NCBI RefSeq assembly: GCF_028728205.1
Contig: NZ_JAQYUU010000007.1
Span: forward strand, 62,001 to 126,000
Direction of reading: 5' to 3'
Length of the DNA: 64,000 nt
Source of the DNA: Clostridium sp. 'White wine YQ'
GTDB lineage: Bacteria; Bacillota; Clostridia; Clostridiales; Clostridiaceae
Below are positions 7,716-14,583 of this stretch, piece by piece (positions within the stretch are counted from its first letter, which is position 1; each line of letters opens with the position of its first letter). The notes beneath the pieces were generated by a model. That model saw nothing but the letters and a program-made list of their open reading frames with translations, searched no databases and was not told where the DNA came from. The translations under genes and the position numbers were made by a program.

Positions 7716-9428
7716 TTATTTTAGTGATGCACTATATAAGGATGTATATATTCCATTCTTAGATAAAAGTTCTTGATGATTTCCTTTTTCTGCTATACCT
7801 TCAGCAGTTAATACAACAATCTCATCTGCATTTTTTATAGTTGATAATCTATGGGCTACTATAAGAGTTGTCCTTCCTTTTGCTAGTTCTTCTAAAGATT
7901 TTTGTATTATAAGTTCTGTAGTATTATCAAGTGCAGAAGTTGCTTCATCCAAAATTAATATTTTTGGATTTTTTAAGAACACTCTTGCTATTGACATTCT
8001 TTGCTTTTGTCCACCAGATAATTTTAATCCCTTTTCTCCAATATAAGTATTATACCCATCTGGCAAGCTCATTATAAAATCATGTATATTTGCTCTTTTA
8101 GCTGCTTCAATTACTTCTTCTTCACTTGCATCAGGATTTCCATATAGAATGTTTTCATATATGGTTCCAGTAAATAAAAATACATCTTGCTGAACTAATC
8201 CAATATTCTTTCTTAAGGAGTCTCTATTAATATCCTTTATATTAATATTGTCAATAAATATATCACCCTCATCAACTTCATAAAATCTAGGTACCAAGTG
8301 ACATAGAGTTGTTTTTCCTCCACCTGATGGTCCAACTAATGCAACAGTTTGTCCCTGATTAATACTAAGTGATAATTCTTTTAAAACATGAGTTTCTTCG
8401 TCATCATATTTAAAACTTACATTATCGAATCTTATTTGCCCTTTTACATCTTTAATTTCTATGGCATTATCTACGTCTTCCTCTTCTGGAACTTCCATTA
8501 TTTCTTTAAATCTCTCAAAACCAGTCATTCCAGACTGTAATTGCTCAACAAAATTAATTAATCTCTTAATTGGATCCATAAACATTTTTATATAAAGTAA
8601 ATATGCAACATAATCTCCCACTGAAATATATCCCTTGAAAGTAAAGAATCCACCAAGCGATAGAACAGTTAGATTAAGAAAGTCAACGATAAAATTCATT
8701 CCAGAAAAAAACTCTGCCATCGCTTTATATGCAAATTCTCTTGCTCTTTTAAAGTCATTATTGCCCTCTTCAAATTTCTCAATTTCATAAGCTCTATTAG
8801 TAAATGCTCTAGAAACCCTAATTCCTGAAACAGAATTTTCTAAAGAGGCATTAACTTCACCAATCTTTACTCTAGTTTCCTTAAATGCATTTGCCATCTT
8901 CATTCTTTTCTTAATAGCAAATATCAATAAAAATGGTATAAATGCAAAAGTAATTAATGTTAACTTAACGTTTATAGTACACAAAATAACAAATGACCCT
9001 ATTAACATTATTATCGATAAAAATAGATCTTCTGGGCCATGATGTGCAAGCTCAGATATATCCATTAGATCATTAATTATTCTAGACATAATTACACCTG
9101 TTTTATTATCATCAAAATATTTAAATGGCAGCTTCTGAAGATGCTTAAAGATATCTCTTCTCATATCACCCTGCATTCTTACTCCAACTACATGCCCCCA
9201 GTATTCAACAAAGTAATTAAGGCCTAACTTAAGTATATAAATGAATAATAAAGCAATGCTCCAGGTTACTAAAAGCCTTAAATTTTTATTTGGAACATAA
9301 TCATTAATAATTCCTCTTGTGATCATTGGGTAAAACAAATCACAAATTGCTGCTAAAAATGCGCAGAATAAGTCCATTATAAAAAGTTTTTTATGTGGTT
9401 TATAATATTTTATAAAATCTCTAATCAT
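7716..9428 (-). CDS. ABC-type exporter, fused membrane and ATPase domains
   Basis: This is a half-transporter of 570 residues. Six transmembrane helices lie within residues 15-295. The nucleotide-binding domain has Walker A GPSGGGKTT, signature LSGGQKQRM, Walker B ILILDEATSALD and the H-loop VAHRLSTI. The family (MsbA/LmrA/BmrA-like) works as a homo- or heterodimer and exports drugs, lipids or peptides. No partner half-transporter is adjacent, which suggests a homodimer. The substrate is unknown. The start has AGGAGGG upstream. A structured leader containing a terminator-like hairpin precedes the gene, so expression may be controlled by attenuation. Confidence 0.9.
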   Translation of the reverse strand: MIRDFIKYYKPHKKLFIMDLFCAFLAAICDLFYPMITRGIINDYVPNKNLRLLVTWSIALLFIYILKLGLNYFVEYWGHVVGVRMQGDMRRDIFKHLQKLPFKYFDDNKTGVIMSRIINDLMDISELAHHGPEDLFLSIIMLIGSFVILCTINVKLTLITFAFIPFLLIFAIKKRMKMANAFKETRVKIGEVNASLENSVSGIRVSRAFTNRAYEIEKFEEGNNDFKRAREFAYKAMAEFFSGMNFIVDFLNLTVLSLGGFFTFKGYISVGDYVAYLLYIKMFMDPIKRLINFVEQLQSGMTGFERFKEIMEVPEEEDVDNAIEIKDVKGQIRFDNVSFKYDDEETHVLKELSLSINQGQTVALVGPSGGGKTTLCHLVPRFYEVDEGDIFIDNINIKDINRDSLRKNIGLVQQDVFLFTGTIYENILYGNPDASEEEVIEAAKRANIHDFIMSLPDGYNTYIGEKGLKLSGGQKQRMSIARVFLKNPKILILDEATSALDNTTELIIQKSLEELAKGRTTLIVAHRLSTIKNADEIVVLTAEGIAEKGNHQELLSKNGIYTSLYSASLK

Positions 9429-9443
9429 CCTATCCCTCCTTTA

Positions 9444-9566
9444 TTAAAAAATCGTCAAGGCGATTATGAGCCGTCGATTTTTTACTCGCATCTGCCTTTC
9501 CAAACGCATGTGAGGAAAAATTGGCAGGCGACTAATTCTTTTTTTATTCTTTAAGGGAGTCTAGTA
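9444..9566 (-). promoter_or_regulatory. attenuator-like leader of the ABC exporter, with possible 21-codon leader ORF
   Basis: A promoter-like pair (TTGGAT at 9600-9605, 18 bp, TATAAT at 9576-9581, minus strand) would start a leader of about 140 nt. It holds a stem (UCGC-CUGCC with GGCA-GAU-GCGA) and then a hairpin with arms AAAAAATCG and CGATTTTTT (9475-9483 and 9446-9454) ending in T residues just before the exporter ribosome site. An arginine-rich ORF of 21 codons (ATG at 9509, TAA ending 9444) runs across that hairpin, but it has no clear Shine-Dalgarno sequence. Leader-peptide attenuation is known for drug ABC exporters such as BmrCD; its use here is inference. Confidence 0.5.
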
Positions 9567-9576
9567 AATCCTTAGA

Positions 9577-9637
9577 TTATAATTCAAACTTATAATGTTA
9601 TCCAAAACCTTAAAATATTATAAACTCTTAAAGAATA
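9577..9637. repeat. dispersed short repeat, copy D
   Basis: This 61-bp stretch aligns with 43660-43720 at roughly three quarters of positions, sharing TTAAAATATTATAAA and GTTATCC. It overlaps the predicted exporter promoter and borders a terminator. Confidence 0.5.
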
Positions 9638-9644
9638 AAAAATT

Positions 9645-9668
9645 GAAAACCCACAAAAATGAGTTTTC
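9645..9668 (-). terminator. terminator after the DUF3867-like gene
   Basis: The arms GAAAAC and GTTTTC are extended by further pairs, and the minus-strand tail is AATTTTTTATT. It lies beyond repeat copy A, downstream of the gene at 9820. Confidence 0.6.
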
Positions 9669-9721
9669 ATATTAATACATTATACCTATTTAATTGCTAA
9701 TATACTAGTGAAATATAAATT

Positions 9722-9802
9722 ATAGGGTTTTAAGTTCAACTAATAACTTATTCATGCATGAACTCAAACAAGAATAAATTAAGTTTCCTATAAAAAACCC
9801 TA
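9722..9802. repeat. dispersed short repeat, copy A (81 bp, inverted ends)
   Basis: The element is bounded by ATAGGGTTTT and its inverse AAAACCCTAT. Its ends recur in shortened form at 10408-10445 and in diverged form at 49165-49230. The gap 9429-9819 is otherwise accounted for by the exporter leader, copy D and a terminator. Confidence 0.65.
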
Positions 9803-9819
9803 TCTACTTCCTTATATCA

Positions 9820-10383
9820 TTAATACTTATATTCACTTACATTTTCACAAAGATCTATATTTAGCTGTTTGTCATCTATTACTTTTTTATAAGAAACTAA
9901 AAATTCATTTAACTCATTATCTGTTAAGTCTATTTTTCCACTACTTAAAATCATTATATTTTCTTTATCTAATATAATTTGTATTTTATTCTTTGCATTT
10001 TCTATTGAATACTTAGTTATATTACTAACATTTAATCTACCTTTATACTTCTCTTGGAATCCTATAGTTTTTCTTAATTCCTCATAGTTAGAACCTAACC
10101 CATATGCATTTAAATCTATACCCATATTTTTAATTTGGCCTTCTATATTATTCATATCCACGCCATATCTTTTCATCATTTCTTTTTGTATATTCATAAA
10201 CTTTTCTTGGGAAATATTATTTTCTTGCATATATTTATTTATCTTAGTCATCATTTCTGCCATGGATAACTGACCTTGTGATAATGAATAGTATAATTCA
10301 TAAATATACGACTCAAATTTATCTACATCTTTATCCCTAGCCTTATTTTTCAATTCATTAAAATCTATTATTCTATCATCCAT
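9820..10383 (-). CDS. DUF3867-like clostridial protein of unknown function
   Basis: This 187-residue soluble protein is rich in charged helices, with no signal peptide or transmembrane segment. It begins MDDRIIDFNELKNKARDKD and resembles, from memory, the Clostridium-restricted DUF3867 family, whose role is unknown. The start has GGGAGG upstream. The gene is flanked on both sides by copies of the short repeat (9722-9802 and 10408-10445). It appears monocistronic. No catalytic motif is visible. Confidence 0.7.
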   Translation of the reverse strand: MDDRIIDFNELKNKARDKDVDKFESYIYELYYSLSQGQLSMAEMMTKINKYMQENNISQEKFMNIQKEMMKRYGVDMNNIEGQIKNMGIDLNAYGLGSNYEELRKTIGFQEKYKGRLNVSNITKYSIENAKNKIQIILDKENIMILSSGKIDLTDNELNEFLVSYKKVIDDKQLNIDLCENVSEYKY

Positions 10384-10407
10384 AAGCTTTTCCTCCCATA
10401 TTCATTT

Positions 10408-10445
10408 ATAGGGTTTTAAGTTAAGTTTCCTATAAAAAACGCTAT
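10408..10445. repeat. dispersed short repeat, copy B (internally deleted)
   Basis: This 38-bp copy joins the left end (ATAGGGTTTTAAG) directly to the right end (TTAAGTTTCCTATAAAAAA, with one change at the tip) of copy A, lacking its 43-bp middle. It lies in the 5' region of the gene at 9820-10383. Confidence 0.65.
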
Positions 10446-10528
10446 ATATATATTATAGTCTATTAGTTTTTGTAAAGAAAGTCTTATTGGTATGATATAA
10501 GTAAAGCTTAAGCAATATTTAATTATTG

Positions 10529-11029
10529 TTATGAAAAACTTATGTTTAATATTTTTTCTGTATTAATAAAATCAACACTTACTCTTTTTTTGGTTTCTTT
10601 AAGTAGTTTATCAATATCTTCATTTACATCCTTAGGACTAACAATTACACCATTGTAAACACTGCTCTTTACTAAAATTCCAAGAAAACTTAAAAATTCA
10701 TCCCTGTCTATAGCACTCTTATTACAATAAACGAGCACGTTTTTCTCTTTATCCTTTCCAATTATTAATTTATTTTCTTTCTCCTTAAATTGCATATTAT
10801 TATAGTTTATTTTTTGCAAATAATTTAAACAATATCTAGTATATTCATAATCAGATAGTCTTTCTATATCCTTTAAAGTAAGGACCTTATTTTTTAGTCT
10901 ACATAATCTATCCTCTTTATATCTTAAATATCTAATAAGGGATAATACTTTATCCATAAAAATCAAAAACTTTATTGTTACTATAATAAGCAAAAATCCA
11001 TATACTAAAGATAAAAAATTACTAATCAT
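10529..11029 (-). CDS. membrane-anchored protein with degenerate Mrr-like domain (paralogue 1)
   Basis: The product has 166 residues. One or two hydrophobic segments lie at residues 4-32, followed by a soluble domain. Its pattern (VLVYCNKSAID, FLSFLGILVKSSVYNGVIVSP, VSVDFINTEKIL) follows the tail of restriction-endonuclease-like Mrr folds, but the family D-(x)n-QxK catalytic signature is not evident. The upstream gene encodes a protein of the same layout 48 nt away on the same strand, so they are a tandem pair. Start: AGGAGAG then ATG. The function is unknown. Confidence 0.6.
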   Translation of the reverse strand: MISNFLSLVYGFLLIIVTIKFLIFMDKVLSLIRYLRYKEDRLCRLKNKVLTLKDIERLSDYEYTRYCLNYLQKINYNNMQFKEKENKLIIGKDKEKNVLVYCNKSAIDRDEFLSFLGILVKSSVYNGVIVSPKDVNEDIDKLLKETKKRVSVDFINTEKILNISFS

Positions 11030-11077
11030 ATTCTCTCCTCTTAAACTATTTATTACAGTATATATTTAAACAGTGCT

Positions 11078-11611
11078 TTAACCCCATACTTCTCTTCTTC
11101 TCTCACAAAAATCATATCCATCAATCAAGTCAACACTTATGCTACTTGGTAATTCTTCTATGTACTCTACTATACCTTTTGAGAACTTCCCTTGAGTTAT
11201 TACTGTTGCTCTATTAATATTTTTACTTATCATTATTCCTAGAATTTCTTGCATATCTTCTAATTTAACTTCTTGTAAAACCGTCTCATCTAAGATATCT
11301 TCATCATACTTGTAGTATACAAATGTAGCTATGCCTTTTAGATTATTTTTCTCATACTTCAAAACCTTCATGTCTTTCTTATTCTTTTCTTCAATGGAAT
11401 ATATATTATATCCACAATTGGTTAATAATTCTTCACAACTCTCAAAGAAATCCTCTTTCTTACACGTCATCAAATCCTTTATCGCAGGAAATCCCCAAAA
11501 AAAATCTTCTCTTCTATAGTATTCTTCTCTTTCTATTTTAAATTGTCCTAATTTTTTGTCCAAAACCCTTAATATAAAAATGATTAAAATTAATAAAACT
11601 ATTTTTCCCAT
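11078..11611 (-). CDS. membrane-anchored Mrr-like protein (paralogue 2)
   Basis: Counted from the ATG at 11611 (GGAGG 5 nt before it; an in-frame GTG four codons upstream overlaps that site) the protein has 177 residues. An N-terminal transmembrane helix is followed by a domain whose C-terminal half, ATVITQGKFSKGIVEYIEEL then VDLIDGYDF, matches the conserved end of Mrr_cat/restriction-endonuclease-like proteins. No complete nuclease active site can be read. It forms an operon with the related gene at 10529. It could be a membrane-tethered nuclease relative or an inactive binding domain. Confidence 0.6.
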   Translation of the reverse strand: MGKIVLLILIIFILRVLDKKLGQFKIEREEYYRREDFFWGFPAIKDLMTCKKEDFFESCEELLTNCGYNIYSIEEKNKKDMKVLKYEKNNLKGIATFVYYKYDEDILDETVLQEVKLEDMQEILGIMISKNINRATVITQGKFSKGIVEYIEELPSSISVDLIDGYDFCERRREVWG

Positions 11612-11686
11612 TCTTTCCTCCACTACTTTCTTTCATATATAATTATTAAACTTATTAAGCTTATTTATTCACACTTCTTATTTATT

Positions 11687-11714
11687 TTGTGTCTTATAAA
11701 TTCAATGCTATAAT
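11687..11714 (+). promoter_or_regulatory. promoter of the DUF554 gene
   Basis: TTGTGT at 11687-11692 and TATAAT at 11709-11714 are spaced by 16 bp. Confidence 0.6.
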
Positions 11715-11746
11715 AGTACTGATATTATAAAAAGGGGGCTACTTAA

Positions 11747-12436
11747 GTGTTAGGCACAATTATTAATTTCATTGCCATATTAATTGGAGGTTCATTAGGG
11801 CTGTTTATTAAAGGTGGACTACCTAAAAGATTTATGGATACTATCATGAATGGTATAGCTTTGTGTATTATTTACATTGGGTTTTCAGGTGCAATTAAAA
11901 GTGAACAAATGCTATTAATTGTTGTATCCATAGTAATTGGTTCATTAATTGGGGAACTTATTGATATTGATGGAAAGCTAGTTGCTTTAGGTAATTTTAT
12001 TGAAAGTAAAAGTAAAAAATCCTCTGAAGGGGTTTCCATCTCTCAAGGCTTTGTTACGGCAAGCTTATTATTCTGTGTTGGCGCCATGGCTATTGTTGGG
12101 GCATTAGAAGGTGGTTTATCACATAAACATGATATCTTATTTACTAAGTCTATTTTAGATGGTATTACTTCAATAATATTGTCATCTACTTTAGGTATTG
12201 GTGTTCTTCTATCTGCTTTTTGTGTTTTAATATATCAAGGTATCATAGTGCTTGGCTCTAGTTTACTTCAAGGGATATTAACAACTAGTATAATAACAGA
12301 AATGAGTGCTGTAGGTAGTTTATTAATTTTAGGACTTGGTTTAAACATGTTAGGAATAACTAAGATAAAAGTTGCTAATATGCTTCCTGGAATAATCGTA
12401 CCTATTATATATGGAATAGTCATTAGTCATATTTAA
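11747..12436 (+). CDS. DUF554 (YdfK-like) integral membrane protein
   Basis: This 229-residue membrane protein has about seven hydrophobic helices and the family's opening pattern GTIINFIAILIGGSLGLFIKGGLP. DUF554 proteins are widespread and probably transporters, with no firmly assigned substrate. Translation starts at GTG (11747), with AAAGGGGG 7 nt upstream and a promoter before it. The gene stands alone and converges on the orphan IIB gene through a shared terminator. Confidence 0.85.
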   Translation: MLGTIINFIAILIGGSLGLFIKGGLPKRFMDTIMNGIALCIIYIGFSGAIKSEQMLLIVVSIVIGSLIGELIDIDGKLVALGNFIESKSKKSSEGVSISQGFVTASLLFCVGAMAIVGALEGGLSHKHDILFTKSILDGITSIILSSTLGIGVLLSAFCVLIYQGIIVLGSSLLQGILTTSIITEMSAVGSLLILGLGLNMLGITKIKVANMLPGIIVPIIYGIVISHI

Positions 12437-12451
12437 CATAATAAGCTAATA

Positions 12452-12480
12452 AAAAAAAGTGGACAATTTGTCCACTTTTT
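12452..12480. terminator. bidirectional terminator
   Basis: The stem GTGGACA/TGTCCAC with flanking A and T runs lies between convergent genes. Confidence 0.85.
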
Positions 12481-12483
12481 ATT

Positions 12484-12780
12484 TTATAGTTCTATTAATG
12501 GAACTATCTTATCTAATCTTCTTAAGCCAAAGTCTGCTGGTTTAAGCTCTACATATTTAATACCCTTACTATCTAGATCAGCCTTTATCTTAGCTTGAAC
12601 TAGAATCATTTCAGGAGATATAAGAACTATATCAATACCATCTAAAACATTAACATATTCTTTTTCATCAGCAAAAACCCATTCAAAAGGTAAGGCATTG
12701 TCCACTCTATACTTTTCTGCATCCTTTTTGAAAGCTCTTGCTTGACCTGTTTCTTTGCACAATACTAATACTTTTTTCAT
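12484..12780 (-). CDS. orphan PTS lactose/cellobiose-type IIB-like protein
   Basis: The protein has 98 residues with the fold pattern of PTS IIB (Lac family). It opens MKKVLVLCKETG with C8 where the phosphorylated cysteine sits, though the loop after it (KETGQARAF) differs from the usual NAGMSTS. No IIA or IIC gene is adjacent. It lies just behind the glycyl-radical operon but has its own promoter and a separating terminator. It may serve a PTS encoded elsewhere or act as a regulatory IIB-like protein. Confidence 0.7.
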   Translation of the reverse strand: MKKVLVLCKETGQARAFKKDAEKYRVDNALPFEWVFADEKEYVNVLDGIDIVLISPEMILVQAKIKADLDSKGIKYVELKPADFGLRRLDKIVPLIEL

Positions 12781-12836
12781 TTTTACCCATCCTCTCTACT
12801 AAGTATATTAATAATAACTTATATACTCATTTTAGT

Positions 12837-12856
12837 TGTGAATTTACCCGTTCACA
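12837..12856. promoter_or_regulatory. inverted repeat, candidate operator of the orphan IIB gene
   Basis: TGTGAA and TTCACA are separated by 8 bp, immediately downstream of a predicted -10 box (12863-12868). Confidence 0.45.
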
Positions 12857-12862
12857 CTTACT

Positions 12863-12890
12863 ATTTTACCATGACAGAAAAGATTTACAA
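12863..12890 (-). promoter_or_regulatory. promoter of the orphan IIB gene
   Basis: The minus strand reads TTGTAA (12885-12890), 16 bp, TAAAAT (12863-12868). Confidence 0.5.
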
Positions 12891-12984
12891 ACATCTTTAT
12901 TGCATTTTTTCTGCCAAAATAACTACATTACGCTGACTTTTTGTTATTTTTCTGTTTTATATATACTTTTACAAGCAGAAAAAC

Positions 12985-13018
12985 AAATCCCCCGTTAAAT
13001 ATATTTAACGAGGGATTT
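12985..13018 (-). terminator. terminator of the glycyl-radical operon
   Basis: A long inverted repeat centred on GTTAAATATATTTAAC has flanking AAATCC/GGATTT pairs, and a T-rich tail follows on the minus strand. Confidence 0.8.
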
Positions 13019-13029
13019 ATGATTAATTT

Positions 13030-13710
13030 TTATTTTACATCTGAAGCTAATTTATCTTTTCCGTAAACAGTTCCCCAATCATTTATAAATTGATCTATAC
13101 TCCAATCAGTTAATGGATGAGCTAATAGTGCATCCAATATTTCTGGATTAACAGTTACTGAATGACCACCTGCAAGTGCAACATTATGAACTTGTTGAAC
13201 ATTTTTGAAAGAAGCTGCAAGGATTTTAGCATCTAAGCCATAAATATCAAACATTTCTCTAATTTCTGCTACAACTCCTACGCCATCCCCACTAATATTA
13301 TCTATTCTATTTACATATGGTGCTACATAGTCTGCACCAGCCATAGCAGCCATTAATGCTTGATCTGCAGTAAAGATTGCAGTTGCAGTAATTTTTACTC
13401 CTCTTTGCTTAAGTAATTTCATTGCTTTTATTCCTTCTGGAATTACTGGAATTTTGATATATAAATTCCCGCCTATTGTTTTGTTTAAATATTCTGCTTC
13501 CTTTATAATATCCTCTGCCTTTATTCCTAATGCTTGAACATGAAGCATAGTATCTGCTCCAATTACCGCTCTAATATCCTTTAGTATCTTTATAAATTCT
13601 GATTTTTCCTTTGATATTATAGTTGGGTTAGTTGTTACTCCGCTAATTGGATATAAATCATAAGCCCTTCTAATTTTATTAACATCTGCAGTGTCTAACA
13701 TATAAATCAT
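13030..13710 (-). CDS. fsa: fructose-6-phosphate aldolase / transaldolase-like (FSA type)
   Basis: This is a class I aldolase of 226 residues from the ATG at 13710 (GGAGG 8 nt upstream; an in-frame TTG five codons earlier overlaps that site). It has the Schiff-base lysine K86 in YIKIPV, D6, Y132 in APYVNR, and Q59. In E. coli FSA the equivalent Gln59 separates aldolases from true transaldolases, which carry Glu. FSA cleaves fructose-6-phosphate or its 1-deoxy analogue. It is the last gene of an operon with a glycyl-radical enzyme and its activase, the arrangement seen for E. coli YbiW/PflD with FsaA/FsaB, so 1-deoxy-fructose-6-phosphate is a plausible substrate. Confidence 0.88.
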   Translation of the reverse strand: MIYMLDTADVNKIRRAYDLYPISGVTTNPTIISKEKSEFIKILKDIRAVIGADTMLHVQALGIKAEDIIKEAEYLNKTIGGNLYIKIPVIPEGIKAMKLLKQRGVKITATAIFTADQALMAAMAGADYVAPYVNRIDNISGDGVGVVAEIREMFDIYGLDAKILAASFKNVQQVHNVALAGGHSVTVNPEILDALLAHPLTDWSIDQFINDWGTVYGKDKLASDVK

Positions 13711-13732
13711 ATTCTCATCCTCCAAAATTTAT

Positions 13733-14572
13733 TTATCCACCAATGACTACTTTTATTCCTGAGCTCTCAAATATACTTCTCACCTCATCTATTTCTTCTG
13801 ACTTTGGCGGCGTTATGTCTTTAAGCTCATATTTTTTATTTATTCCTTTATATTTCGAACTACCATATTGATGAAATGGTAGCAGATGGACCTCTTTAAT
13901 TCCAATAGAGACTATAAATTCTTTAATTGATTCTATATTTTCTTCTTCCATTGTATATCCTGGAATAAGTGGAATCCTTGGGATCACTTTATGTCCAAGA
14001 TTTATAAGTCCTTTTAAATTATTTTGTATTACTTCACTATTTGCTTTTATTATTTTTTGTGATTTATCATTATCCATTATCTTTAAATCAAATAGAATTG
14101 TATCCGTATATTCTGCTAACGCCTTTAGCGTCTCAAAGTTTCCTGAACCTGAGGTCTCTATTGCTGTATTTATCCCTAGTTCTTTTACCCTTTTAAGTAA
14201 AGCACAGGCAAATTCCCCTTGAGAGAGTACTTCTCCTCCTGAAAGAGTTACTCCTCCTTCTGTTGAGTCATAAAAAACCATATCTTCTTTTATGATTTCA
14301 AGCAATTCTTCTATTGTGTACTCTTTTCCTACATATTCAAGTGCTCCAGTAGGACAACTTTCAGGATTTTTAGAACATTTATAGCAATCATCAGAACTGC
14401 ATTTTATACACAAGCTATTCTTCCTTATTATTTCTCTATTAAAGTTTTGAGATTCAGGGTTAGAACACCATGGACAAGATAAGGGACAACCTTTGAAAAA
14501 AACAACTGTTCTTATACCGTCGCCATCATGAAGACAATATTTTTGAATGTTAAATATATAGCCCTTCTTCAA
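13733..14572 (-). CDS. glycyl-radical enzyme activating enzyme (radical SAM)
   Basis: The enzyme uses S-adenosylmethionine and a [4Fe-4S] cluster to install the glycyl radical on the enzyme encoded just upstream. The 279-residue protein has the radical SAM motif C29-x3-C33-x2-C36 in GCPLSCPWC and a GGE motif (TLSGGEVL). An inserted cysteine-rich region has C55, C58, C63, C66 and C73, as in activases with auxiliary ferredoxin-like clusters (PflC/YbiY/GDH-activase group) rather than the short PflA. It starts 11 nt after the glycyl-radical enzyme and ends 22 nt before the aldolase. Confidence 0.92.
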   Translation of the reverse strand: MKKGYIFNIQKYCLHDGDGIRTVVFFKGCPLSCPWCSNPESQNFNREIIRKNSLCIKCSSDDCYKCSKNPESCPTGALEYVGKEYTIEELLEIIKEDMVFYDSTEGGVTLSGGEVLSQGEFACALLKRVKELGINTAIETSGSGNFETLKALAEYTDTILFDLKIMDNDKSQKIIKANSEVIQNNLKGLINLGHKVIPRIPLIPGYTMEEENIESIKEFIVSIGIKEVHLLPFHQYGSSKYKGINKKYELKDITPPKSEEIDEVRSIFESSGIKVVIGG

Positions 14573-14583
14573 CTAATCACTTC

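Noticed and set aside
12738..12998. 86-codon ORF on the plus strand
   Set aside because: It overlaps the start and promoter of the IIB-like gene, has no ribosome site and a composition unlike the real genes.
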